Assembly (NCBI RefSeq): GCF_007670255.1
Contig: NZ_SZVS01000002.1
Coordinates: 186,001 to 250,000 of the forward strand
Source of the DNA: Paenarthrobacter nicotinovorans
GTDB lineage: Bacteria; Actinomycetota; Actinomycetes; Actinomycetales; Micrococcaceae
Length of the DNA: 64,000 nt
Direction of reading: 5' to 3'
A model generated the notes under the pieces. The model was not told where the DNA came from, made no database searches, and was given only the letters and a program-made list of their open reading frames with translations. The translations under genes were made by a program, and so were the position numbers. The first letter of the stretch is position 1. Each line of letters opens with the position of its first letter. Below are positions 1-8,151 of the stretch, piece after piece.

Positions 1-906
1 GTTACCCCTGCCCAGGTGGAGCAGCAGCTCAAGGAAACGGCGCGGCCATTGCCTGGAGGCTGCTCCGTCGGTTGCGGCGCGGGCCTGGTGGATGCGACGG
101 CGGCACTGAAGAAGTTCGGCGGGACGGCTCCCGCCATAGCGCCGAACAAGAAGCTCACCGACTTCAACGGTGACGGCACAAGCGACGTTATTGCACGCGA
201 TGGCAGTGGGGCACTGTGGCTGTACCGCGGCAACGGCTACGGAGGATGGAAGGGCGCCCGCACCCAGATCGGTGTGGGCTGGAACGGCATGACTTCCATC
301 GAGGCGCCGGGTGACTTCAACGGCGACGGCTATGCAGATGTCATCGCCCGCGATGGCAACGGCGTGCTCTGGCTCTACCCCGGTAACGGATTCGGTGGTC
401 TGCTGGGTGCCCGTCAGATCGGTGCCGGCTGGAACGTCATGACCTCCATCAAGGCGCCGGGCGACTTCAACGGCGACGCGACAGCTGACATCATCGCCCG
501 CGATGGCAACGGCGTGCTCTGGCTCTACCCGGGCAACGGCACTGGCGGTTGGCTGCAGCCGCGTCAGATCGGCGCCGGCTGGAATGTCATGACCGCCATC
601 GACGGCGTCGGGGATTTCAACGGTGACGGCAAAGCTGACGTCATTGCCCGCAATGGCTCCGGCGCACTTCTGCTCTACCCCGGCAACGGCTCGGGTGGGT
701 GGCTTGGTACCAGCCAGATCGGTTCGGGCTGGAACATCTTCAACGCCCTCGAAGCTCCCGGCGATTTCGACGGCGACGGCAAGGTTGACGTTCTCGGCCG
801 CACCACGGGCGGTGACCTGATCTTGTACGCAGGCAACGGCGCAGGCTGGTGGCTGTACTCCGCGCAGGTAGGCGCAGGCTGGAACGTCATGACGGCCATT
901 CTCTAA
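1..906 (+). CDS. C-terminal part of a secreted S8 (subtilisin-like) peptidase with FG-GAP repeats, 5' partial
   Basis: The reading frame is open from base 1, so the gene begins upstream. The first ~35 residues resemble the end of a subtilisin catalytic domain (GCGAGLVDATAAL). After a short linker come five repeats of about 48 residues, each starting DFNGDG or a variant and containing LWLY and GWN. These are FG-GAP/VCBS-type beta-propeller blades whose Asp-rich loops usually bind calcium. The catalytic triad lies outside the window, so protease identity rests on the short junction and is inference. The protein is probably extracellular. The frame stops at 906 with no sorting signal or C-terminal membrane segment. 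Confidence 0.75.
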   Translation, partial: VTPAQVEQQLKETARPLPGGCSVGCGAGLVDATAALKKFGGTAPAIAPNKKLTDFNGDGTSDVIARDGSGALWLYRGNGYGGWKGARTQIGVGWNGMTSIEAPGDFNGDGYADVIARDGNGVLWLYPGNGFGGLLGARQIGAGWNVMTSIKAPGDFNGDATADIIARDGNGVLWLYPGNGTGGWLQPRQIGAGWNVMTAIDGVGDFNGDGKADVIARNGSGALLLYPGNGSGGWLGTSQIGSGWNIFNALEAPGDFDGDGKVDVLGRTTGGDLILYAGNGAGWWLYSAQVGAGWNVMTAIL

Positions 907-1008
907 ATCCCTGTACCAACGGCTCGGTTCATTCCGCGCTCTCCCAGCTTTCCGTGGGTAGAGTAGAGGCCTGAACATCGCCGGATTGCAGTGGATACGG
1001 AGAACGCA

Positions 1009-1881
1009 TTGTCAGCTTGGCTGGAACTTGGACCGGACAACTACGTCTTGGAAACCGAGGGATCGTTACTCAACACCGGGCTGGTGGTGGGCTCTGAGCT
1101 CGCCATGGTCATCGACACCGGCTGCGGCCCGCGCCAGGGCCGCGAGATCCTTGCTGCGGTGCGTGAAAAAACCCAGCTGCCGCTGGTTGTCGTGAACACC
1201 CACGCGCATTACGACCACTTCTTCGGTAACGCAGTCTTCGCTGACGACGGCGTTACCGAGTTTTGGGCGCACGCCAACTGTGCGGCCACTATCGAACGCG
1301 ACGCCGACAACCAGCGACGCTTCGTGGCCACCAACGAACCCGAGATGGCAGCGGGGGAGGGCGACGCCGTCGAGATCGTCGTCCCGAATGCGCTGGTCCG
1401 CGACCAACCTGTTCTGGTTGACCTTGGGGGCATCACTGCAACGCTCTTCTACCTGGGACGTGCCCACACGGACGGCGACCTGCTGGTAGGAACCAGCACC
1501 ACCCTTTACGTTGGTGACCTCGTCGAACAGGGAGCGCATCCTTCATTCGAGGATTCCTTCCCGGAAGAGTGGGCTGATGCCCTGCGGCACATTTCCGCCC
1601 TGCGTCACCGTTATGAGTTCCTGGTCCCGGGCCACGGAAAACATGTCAGCGACGAGTTCGTCAAGACCATGGCCCACACCATGAGCACCGCGGTTCGCCA
1701 GGCAACCCAGTCCATCCGTGACATGCCCTCTGACGCAACCAAGGCCATTCCCGTGCTTCCGTACGGCCCGGAACAGTCGCGTTGGTTCATCAAGAGGCTC
1801 CAGGAAACCAACGCCCATGGCCGCACCTCCTTGGGAACGGCGGACTTCGGCCCGAGCGAGACGGGTTCCTACCCCTCGTAA
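1009..1881 (+). CDS. MBL-fold metal-dependent hydrolase
   Basis: A 290-residue metallo-beta-lactamase-fold protein. The metal-binding signature HAHYDH lies about 65 residues in, followed by GRAHTDGD and VPGHGKH, which supply the later metal-ligand His residues. No signal peptide is visible, so it should be cytoplasmic. The substrate cannot be read from sequence; the family includes glyoxalase II-like and lactonase-like hydrolases. I prefer the TTG start at 1009 because GGAGA lies 5-6 bases upstream. A GTG at 991 in the same frame is the alternative and adds six residues. The gene stands alone between a secreted protease and a secreted surface protein. Confidence 0.8.
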   Translation: MSAWLELGPDNYVLETEGSLLNTGLVVGSELAMVIDTGCGPRQGREILAAVREKTQLPLVVVNTHAHYDHFFGNAVFADDGVTEFWAHANCAATIERDADNQRRFVATNEPEMAAGEGDAVEIVVPNALVRDQPVLVDLGGITATLFYLGRAHTDGDLLVGTSTTLYVGDLVEQGAHPSFEDSFPEEWADALRHISALRHRYEFLVPGHGKHVSDEFVKTMAHTMSTAVRQATQSIRDMPSDATKAIPVLPYGPEQSRWFIKRLQETNAHGRTSLGTADFGPSETGSYPS

Positions 1882-1993
1882 CAAGGTTCCTTACAAATTT
1901 GTCATCTTGTTTACTCCCAGGCATGGACTAATGGCGTAAGACCGTCTTAGGATGAATTCGACCATTGGTTCGCGACTACCTGGGGGTGTCGAG

Positions 1994-3040
1994 ATGAGGG
2001 GTTCACGCGTTTTCCCGCGTGCTGCCAGCATTCTCCGCTCTGTCATGGTCGCGGGCGCAGGCACCGCAATCTGGATGGCACTCTCAGCCACAGCCGCCGA
2101 CGCGAACACAGGCTCGGACAAGAACCTTTTGGACAGTGTCACATCGTCCAGTTCCATCACCGTCCCGGTGCCCAACGTTCCTCTCCCGGCCACTGTCAAA
2201 GGGTTGCTGCCGGCTGATCAGGTCAACGTTCCCGTCCCCGCAGTCACTCCCGTGGTTCAGCACGTGGCCGGCGCGGTGGATGATGCAGTGGGCGCCGTCC
2301 CGGTAGCCAACCAAATTCTCCCCGCAAACACAGCGGGAACCATCGTGAACACCGTGGTGACACCTGTCACCGATCCTGTGGACCAAATCGTCAACGTAGT
2401 GGTTCCGCCGGTGAACTCCCTCGTGGAACCGGTGCGGTTGGAGCCGGTGACGGACGCAGTCAACCCGGTTGTGGAACCCATTGTGGGCGTCGTGGACACC
2501 GTCCTGCCGCCCCTGGACACAGTGGTTCCGCCCATCACGATTCCACCTGTTGTGGTGCCTCCGGTTACGGTCCCTGATTCCGATCTGCCTGGCATTCCTG
2601 GCGCGGATGCTTCAGTAGCTCCGGCCTCACCGGACGCGGGCACCGAGCCATCAGCCGGCGTCGTAAGTTCTCCGGAGCCCACCGGCAGCCTGGCTGTTCA
2701 AGCCGAACAGTCCTCTGAGGCAGGGCTCTCGGTGGACGCGTCGTGGCTGGCAAACACGCGGAACTTCGGGCCCACAGGCATCACAGCGGTGCTTGGCGGA
2801 TCCTCCCCTGTTGCCGATCCTGCGGCCCCGTCCGGGCTGCCGGGCGACTTCGACGCCCTCCCGTCCGGCCTTGCCGGCAGTGGTTCCGGCGGGTCCTCCA
2901 ACGGGCCGCCAAACCCGGCGGCAGCATTTCTTCACGACGCACTGATCATTCCCGCTGACGCACTTCCTGGCCTCGCAACGGCCAGCGATGAACAACATCC
3001 AAAGCCGGTCTCATTCGACCCCGGCTCATCTCCTGACTAG
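1994..3040 (+). CDS. Secreted Pro/Val-rich protein of unknown function
   Basis: The 348-residue product has an N-terminal signal peptide: basic residues, a hydrophobic stretch, and a likely cut after ATAADA near residue 36. The mature part is low-complexity, with many short VxVP, VVPP and VTPV segments spaced by Asp and Asn. A Gly/Ser/Pro-rich stretch follows, and the tail ends PVSFDPGSSPD. There are no cysteines in the mature part, no sorting signal and no C-terminal membrane helix, so the protein should be released or non-covalently held at the wall. An upstream ATG at 1952 would add 14 residues and weaken the signal peptide. It lies 97 bases before the chaplin-like gene in the same direction, so a shared surface role is possible. 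No known family is recognised. Confidence 0.7.
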   Translation: MRGSRVFPRAASILRSVMVAGAGTAIWMALSATAADANTGSDKNLLDSVTSSSSITVPVPNVPLPATVKGLLPADQVNVPVPAVTPVVQHVAGAVDDAVGAVPVANQILPANTAGTIVNTVVTPVTDPVDQIVNVVVPPVNSLVEPVRLEPVTDAVNPVVEPIVGVVDTVLPPLDTVVPPITIPPVVVPPVTVPDSDLPGIPGADASVAPASPDAGTEPSAGVVSSPEPTGSLAVQAEQSSEAGLSVDASWLANTRNFGPTGITAVLGGSSPVADPAAPSGLPGDFDALPSGLAGSGSGGSSNGPPNPAAAFLHDALIIPADALPGLATASDEQHPKPVSFDPGSSPD

Positions 3041-3137
3041 TTCCCCGCCTTGCTGCACCAGCTTTAGCGGCAGACGGCTCGACAGACGATCCGTGATTGG
3101 ACGTCTCCGGAAACTAGATCTTCAGGAGAAACACACC

Positions 3138-4760
3138 ATGAACACGACCATTCGCAAGTGCCTGATCGGCACCTGCTTTGCAGGGGGCATGATTGTCCTC
3201 AGCGCCACCGCGGCAAACGCCGCAGATACCACCAGCGGCAGCGACGGACTCCTTTCCGGCACGCAGGTGGTGGCGCCAGTAACAGCACCAGTCAGCCTCG
3301 GCGCAACTTCTTTGGGCCTGGTAGGGGACTCGGCAGCAACCAGTTCGGCAGCACCCGCTGCCGCTACGGGTTCAGCGCCCGCCACCACCACCGGTTCCAA
3401 CGGCATCGGCTCCGGAACACAAGTTGTCGCTCCGGTCACGGTGCCCGTAAGCCTGGGCTCGTCGTCAGTGGGTCTGCTGGGGGGCTCCACTGCGACGAGC
3501 TCAGCCACACCTGCCGCCCCCGCTGGGTCAACAAGTTCGACGCCGACAGCCACAACAGGCGGCGGCGACGGTATCGCCTCGGGAACCCAAGTTGTGGCAC
3601 CGGTGACGGTTCCCATCACGGTTGGTTCGACGTCGGTGGGCGTCCTGGGTGATTCCTCGGCTACAGCGCGTTCGACCGGTACGTCCGGCGGCACGGCTCC
3701 TGCTTCATCGGGTGCTTCCACTTCCGGTTCTGATGGCGTTGCTTCGGGGACGCAGGTTGTTGCTCCGATTACTGCGCCGGTGAACGTTGGTTCGGTCGGT
3801 GCTGGGGTGTTGGGGGATTCCTCGGCTACCTCGGGTTCGACCGGTACGTCCGGCGGCACGGCTCCTGCTTCATCGGGTGCTTCCACTTCCGGTTCTGACG
3901 GCATTGGTTCGGGGACGCAGGTTGTTGCTCCGATTACTGCGCCGGTGAGCGTTGGTTCGGTCGGTGCTGGTGTGTTGGGTGATTCCTCGGCTACGTCCGG
4001 TTCGACCGGCACTTCCGGTGGCACGGCGCCTGCTTCATCCGGGGCTTCCACTTCCGGTTCTGACGGCATTGGTTCGGGGACCCAGGTTGTTGCTCCGATT
4101 ACTGCTCCGGTGAGCGTTGGTTCGATCGGTGCTGGTGTGTTGGGTGATTCCTCGGCTACGTCGGGTTCGACCGGCTCCACCGGTGGCTCAACCGGTACCA
4201 CTCCGGGTGCCAGCACTTCCGGCTCTGACGGACTCCTTTCAGGTACACAGCTGATCGTTCCGATCACCGCTCCTGTCACCATTGGCTCGACCTCGGTAGG
4301 CATCGGTGGCGGTTCTACCGGCAACGTAACCCCTCCTGTTGTCACCCCTCCGGTAGTTACGCCTCCTGTTGTCACCCCGCCGGTAGTTACGCCTCCCGTT
4401 GTCACCCCGCCGGTAGTTACGCCTCCGACCGAGACCCCGATCACCGGAAGCCCCTCGACCGGTGGAGAAACCGGTGTTGATGAGCCCATCGGTGGCGCCG
4501 TAACGGGTGGCGCAACGAACAGTGGCGCTACTAACGGAAGCCTCACCGGCGGAACCATCCAGACCGCGGGCAGTGTTCACTCACTGGTTACTACCCAAGG
4601 TTCCGTGACCGCGGCAGCCTCCACCGCCGTCGGAAGCGCCAAGACCTTGGCTGCAACTGGTCTGAACAACAGCTTCGTACTCTGGGCAGGAGCAATGCTC
4701 CTCATGGGCCTGGTACTGACCGCCCTTGGTCGTCGGAAGGCAGCAGCCAGCCGTCGCTAG
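3138..4760 (+). CDS. Chaplin-like repeat protein with LAATG sortase signal
   Basis: A 540-residue wall protein. A signal peptide is cut after ANA (residue 28). Seven repeats of about 55 residues begin near residues 33, 85, 140, 196, 251, 306 and 361. Each has a core like GSGTQVVAPVTAPVSLG followed by VGVLGDS and a Ser/Gly/Thr/Ala linker. The core matches the chaplin pattern (GNxVQVPVxVPVNxxGNxxxVIG) except that the paired cysteines are missing. A PVVTPP-repeat stalk follows, then LAATG (residue 504), a hydrophobic helix and a GRRKAAASRR tail, a sorting signal of the LAxTG type used by class E sortases. The start is set by AGGAGA at 3124 and by the signal peptide. Chaplin homology is my reading of the pattern; hydrophobic surface-coat function is inference. 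Confidence 0.8.
   Translation: MNTTIRKCLIGTCFAGGMIVLSATAANAADTTSGSDGLLSGTQVVAPVTAPVSLGATSLGLVGDSAATSSAAPAAATGSAPATTTGSNGIGSGTQVVAPVTVPVSLGSSSVGLLGGSTATSSATPAAPAGSTSSTPTATTGGGDGIASGTQVVAPVTVPITVGSTSVGVLGDSSATARSTGTSGGTAPASSGASTSGSDGVASGTQVVAPITAPVNVGSVGAGVLGDSSATSGSTGTSGGTAPASSGASTSGSDGIGSGTQVVAPITAPVSVGSVGAGVLGDSSATSGSTGTSGGTAPASSGASTSGSDGIGSGTQVVAPITAPVSVGSIGAGVLGDSSATSGSTGSTGGSTGTTPGASTSGSDGLLSGTQLIVPITAPVTIGSTSVGIGGGSTGNVTPPVVTPPVVTPPVVTPPVVTPPVVTPPVVTPPTETPITGSPSTGGETGVDEPIGGAVTGGATNSGATNGSLTGGTIQTAGSVHSLVTTQGSVTAAASTAVGSAKTLAATGLNNSFVLWAGAMLLMGLVLTALGRRKAAASRR
3723..4217 (+). repeat. Three near-identical 165-bp in-frame tandem repeats
   Basis: Repeats 4, 5 and 6 of the chaplin-like protein begin at 3723, 3888 and 4053. 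They are nearly identical at the DNA level, unlike repeats 1-3 and 7, which share only the protein pattern. This points to recent duplication or gene conversion. Copy number could differ between strains through slippage or recombination. Confidence 0.85.
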
Positions 4761-4789
4761 GGCTGAGCGGTAAATCCGCTTCGCATCCA

Positions 4790-4824
4790 GTTGTTGCGGC
4801 TCCGGTCTCCGGAGCCGCAACAAC
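4790..4824 (+). terminator. 16-bp perfect hairpin after the chaplin-like gene
   Basis: Bases 4790-4805 (GTTGTTGCGGCTCCGG) pair perfectly with 4809-4824 across a three-base TCT loop. It lies 30 bases after the stop at 4760. No T-run follows, so it may terminate as a strong hairpin or protect the 3' end of the mRNA. Confidence 0.6.
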
Positions 4825-4883
4825 CGCGCGTCAGACCCATGCACCCGTTGCCCCCGATCGCCCCAGTAACCCCTGGTGCGTCG

Positions 4884-4968
4884 GGCGCGTAAGGGCGCGA
4901 ACCAGCCCACGAAAGGGTGCGCCTGGCGCGTACGCGTGCGGGCCAGCCCACGTACGGGTGCGCGCCTG
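4884..4968. repeat. Two imperfect tandem copies of a ~42-bp GC-rich unit
   Basis: Copies at about 4884-4925 and 4925-4968 both begin GGCGCGTA, share CCAGCCCACG, and end GGGTGCGC..CCTG. They sit between the hairpin and the MFS gene. No gene or clear promoter is visible in them. Confidence 0.55.
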
Positions 4969-5015
4969 ACCACGAAAGGCAACGGCGCACTTCCTCAAGT
5001 CCTAGGATGAAAGGG

Positions 5016-6233
5016 ATGACCACCACCCAAGCAGACACGAACTTCAGCCTCCGCAGTGTTGCCCTCCCCGCTTTTGGGCCGGCACTGCTGTTCTGTATCG
5101 GTGAAGGGGCGGTCCTTCCGGTCATTGCGCTTTCGGCAAGGGACTTGGGCGCATCCGTGGCTGTTTCGGCGTTGATCGTGACGCTCATCGGACTGGGTTC
5201 GTGGTTCTTCAACATTCCAGCATCGATCATCACCGAGAAGTTCGGCGAACGATGGTCAATCGTCGGCGCCGGCGCCTTGGGTGCCATGGCGCTTGGCGCA
5301 GCCGCTTTTGCCCCGCAGCTCGACCACGGACTGTGGCTGTTGGCCGCATCCATGACGTTGGTGGGCATGTCTGCCAGCGTCTTCAACCTTGCCCGGCAGA
5401 AGTTCCTCACAGAGGCCGTACCGGTCATCTTCCGGGCGCGCGCCTTGTCTACGTTAGGCGGCGTCACCAGGATCGGCATCTTCATTGGACCGTTCATCGG
5501 TGCCGGAGTGATGCAGTTCGCGGGAATCAGCGGAGCGTACTGGGTAGGTTTCGCAGGGATGATGGCGGCTGCTGCTTTGTCGCTCACCATCCCGGATTTG
5601 GTTGCGCCCGAGACGTCCGACGGCGGTCCGCGCCCTCCGGCGTCGACGCTGCGGAGCGTCGCGGTATCGCATGCAGGGGTGTTCCTGAGTGTCGGTTTCG
5701 GCATCCTGCTGCTGAGTGCATTGCGTGCTTCACGGCAGGTCGTTATCCCGCTGTGGGCCGATCACCTGGGTCTCGACGCCACCCACGCTTCACTGCTGTA
5801 CGGCTTGTCGGGGGCAATCGACATGCTGGTCTTCTACCCGGCGGGAAAGCTCATGGACAGGAAGGGGCGGCAATGGGTGGCCATACCATCCACGGTGATC
5901 ATGGGATCGGCGCTGATCCTGATTCCATTCACCGCAGGCTTCGTCCCCTTGCTCTTGGTGGCGTTGTTGATTGGTTTCGGCAACGGAATCAGTTCCGGAC
6001 TGATCATGACATTGGGCGCTGACTTCTCGCCGGACAACGGGCGGAGTCACTTCCTGGGCATCTGGCGCTTCATTGCGGACTCTGGCGCCACCGGGGGACC
6101 GGTGTTGCTGTCAGGGCTCACGGCTGCCGTCTCCCTCTCCGCCGGTATCTGGGCCACAGGCGTGCTGGGCTTCGCAGCGGCAGCGGTGTTCGCCGTCGCC
6201 ATTCCGCGCTTGAAGCACCGCCGCAACTACTGA
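5016..6233 (+). CDS. MFS transporter
   Basis: A 405-residue integral membrane protein with about twelve hydrophobic segments and the typical two-half MFS layout. A loop with DRKGRQWV near the middle corresponds to the family's conserved charged cytoplasmic loop. The substrate cannot be assigned. The start at ATG 5016 follows AGG at 5004; ATG 5007 is possible. An upstream in-frame extension to 4917 would run through repetitive intergenic DNA and is unlikely to be translated. The gene converges on the acyltransferase at 6325, and no strong terminator is visible between them. Confidence 0.8.
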   Translation: MTTTQADTNFSLRSVALPAFGPALLFCIGEGAVLPVIALSARDLGASVAVSALIVTLIGLGSWFFNIPASIITEKFGERWSIVGAGALGAMALGAAAFAPQLDHGLWLLAASMTLVGMSASVFNLARQKFLTEAVPVIFRARALSTLGGVTRIGIFIGPFIGAGVMQFAGISGAYWVGFAGMMAAAALSLTIPDLVAPETSDGGPRPPASTLRSVAVSHAGVFLSVGFGILLLSALRASRQVVIPLWADHLGLDATHASLLYGLSGAIDMLVFYPAGKLMDRKGRQWVAIPSTVIMGSALILIPFTAGFVPLLLVALLIGFGNGISSGLIMTLGADFSPDNGRSHFLGIWRFIADSGATGGPVLLSGLTAAVSLSAGIWATGVLGFAAAAVFAVAIPRLKHRRNY

Positions 6234-6324
6234 GGCGCGTGGCTTCCCGACCCACTCTCAAGCCGCAACAGCCACAAATCACCCCCATCAGGTTGTTTCA
6301 TGGCTGTGAGCCGTTGAAAAGAGG

Positions 6325-7665
6325 TCAGGAAAGCACGCGCTCAGCAGAAGCGGGACGCTTCCACGCCCGGCCGGGCACTTTGCCGGTCACCAGCACCACC
6401 GCGAGCACCAGCAGGACCAACCCCCACGTAGCGTTGACTGCGCCAAGAGCCGTGCGCATCACCACGAACGGCGGAATGATGGCCAACGCAGTTGCAACCA
6501 CGATCCTCCACATCGAAGGCCGCGACGCACCCGGGGCCAGCGCAGTGCTTGCGAGCTCAAGACGGACCAAGGGTATGGAGACCAGCAACACCAAAGCCCA
6601 CGCCGCCACGTAGAAGAGGGGCCTGCTGACCCACCAGTCAAAGCTTGCCGGTTCGGGGAAGGGCAGGTGCAGCAGCAGCGCAATCCCGAACATCGCGATG
6701 ATCAGCGGCAAGTGCCACAGATAGATGGTCATGGCCCGGCTGCCTACCACGTACATCACCTTCTGGACCCAGCCAAGCTGCACGCACCGCTGCAGAACAG
6801 GGTAGAAGGCCTTCACCAGCAGCACATGGGCCAGGCCCACCAGGATCAGGGGAAACATGGGCGGGTTTTGGCTGGTCAGCATGTCCACCGGGTACGGTCC
6901 CGCATGCGTCAACAGCACCAGCGACGCATAGCAACCAGCTGCAGCTAGAACCAGCTGCCACCGCGCAATCCGATCAAAGAACCCGTCGGCGTAGAAGAAC
7001 CCCAGCTGCTGCAGCAGCCCCCATACGAACACCATGTTCAGCAGTCCGATCGGGTTTGAGTCGAAGCCCCAGGGATTGTGCTCCAAAGCCAAGCGGAAAA
7101 CATCCACGACGACGGCGCCCGCGGCCAGCGCGGCGATGGTCCGGTAGGGTGCGGCCTCGTGGAGTTTCGCCATAGTTGGCACCATTGCCTGGCAGATCAG
7201 GTAAGCAGCAAGGAACCACAATTGAACTCCGGCACCCGCGGCGATCACGGCGAGCAGATCGCCCGGGACGCCCGCCGCCGTCGCACTCCACAACGCAACG
7301 GCGAGGAACGCGTACAAGGCGACCGTTGGGCGAACCAGCCGCAGCACCCGGTTCCGCAGGTAATCACCGGCGTCGCCGCCCTTCCGGCGCAGGCTGCGCC
7401 ATGATGTCAGAGACGCGAAACCGCCCACAACGAAGAAAAGCGGCATGATCTGGCCAAACCATGTGCCCTGGGCGAACCAGCTGAGGGAAGTCAGCGGGTT
7501 GTCCACGCCGATTCCGGAGTCGTCCACGTTGATCCCCATCATGAGCAGGTGGACTGCGACAACGGCGAACATGCAGGCTACCCGGATCAAGTCCACAACA
7601 AGGTCACGTGAGGCCGGGACCGTTGGGGCGCCGCCGTGCAGCTCGGCTTTCAGTGTGGAAGACAT
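6325..7665 (-). CDS. Acyltransferase 3 family membrane protein
   Basis: A 446-residue polytopic membrane protein with about ten hydrophobic segments. The N-terminal RDLVVDLIRVACMFAVVAVH carries the Arg and His typical of acyltransferase 3 (OafA/WecH-like) proteins, and FFVVGGFASLTSWRS follows. Members move acetyl or other acyl groups onto extracytoplasmic sugars or lipids, but the acceptor is unknown here. The ATG at 7665 is chosen because AGGAG lies just upstream on the minus strand; an earlier in-frame ATG at 7698 lacks such a site. The gene stands alone and is divergent from the small gene at 7894. Confidence 0.8.
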   Translation of the reverse strand: MSSTLKAELHGGAPTVPASRDLVVDLIRVACMFAVVAVHLLMMGINVDDSGIGVDNPLTSLSWFAQGTWFGQIMPLFFVVGGFASLTSWRSLRRKGGDAGDYLRNRVLRLVRPTVALYAFLAVALWSATAAGVPGDLLAVIAAGAGVQLWFLAAYLICQAMVPTMAKLHEAAPYRTIAALAAGAVVVDVFRLALEHNPWGFDSNPIGLLNMVFVWGLLQQLGFFYADGFFDRIARWQLVLAAAGCYASLVLLTHAGPYPVDMLTSQNPPMFPLILVGLAHVLLVKAFYPVLQRCVQLGWVQKVMYVVGSRAMTIYLWHLPLIIAMFGIALLLHLPFPEPASFDWWVSRPLFYVAAWALVLLVSIPLVRLELASTALAPGASRPSMWRIVVATALAIIPPFVVMRTALGAVNATWGLVLLVLAVVLVTGKVPGRAWKRPASAERVLS

Positions 7666-7893
7666 GGGAGCTCCTGCAGTTGGCCACTGTTTATCCATCG
7701 AATGGAGTAACTGTACCGCACCGGGAAAGATTCGTCGACGTAATCCACGGAAACCTTGGACGCCGGCGGGTCAGGATCGGCCTTTCCCGTCGTAGCCTAG
7801 TGGGGAGGACCCGGCCAATTTCCCGAGTTTGAGGCAGTGCATTGAGGGTCCCCGCCCTATCCCACCAAATCAAGAACGGCAGCGCTGATCACT

Positions 7894-8121
7894 ATGCACA
7901 TCAGGGAATTTTGGAATCAGCTTTCACCCGAAACGCAGCAATGGCTCATCGACAATCCCGGCAGCGTGATGGTGCCGCGGACGGTGACGACCATCATCAA
8001 GGGACAGACCGGCGATGACAGTGCCGTGGATATCCATGGCGCCACCGTGCTGACGGATGAGGACCGCGCCTTCATCCGCGAGCAGGCCCGCCGGGTGCGC
8101 AGCGACGCAACGGAGGGCTGA
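7894..8121 (+). CDS. Small conserved-looking hypothetical protein (75 aa)
   Basis: A short acidic, soluble product with no membrane segment or cysteine. It starts MHIREFWNQLSPETQQWL and ends with a charged helix (DEDRAFIREQARRV). The composition, the start just after a free intergenic stretch and the lack of an overlapping better frame suggest a real gene. No strong ribosome-binding site is visible and no function can be assigned. It converges on the PAP2 gene with 30 bases between stops. Confidence 0.55.
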   Translation: MHIREFWNQLSPETQQWLIDNPGSVMVPRTVTTIIKGQTGDDSAVDIHGATVLTDEDRAFIREQARRVRSDATEG

Positions 8122-8151
8122 AGCTGGCGGCGGTGCGCCGCCGTCGAGCCT

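Noticed and set aside
3122..4558. Minus-strand frame of 478 codons over the chaplin-like gene
   Set aside because: Its repeats only mirror those of the plus strand, and the plus strand has a signal peptide and sorting signal.
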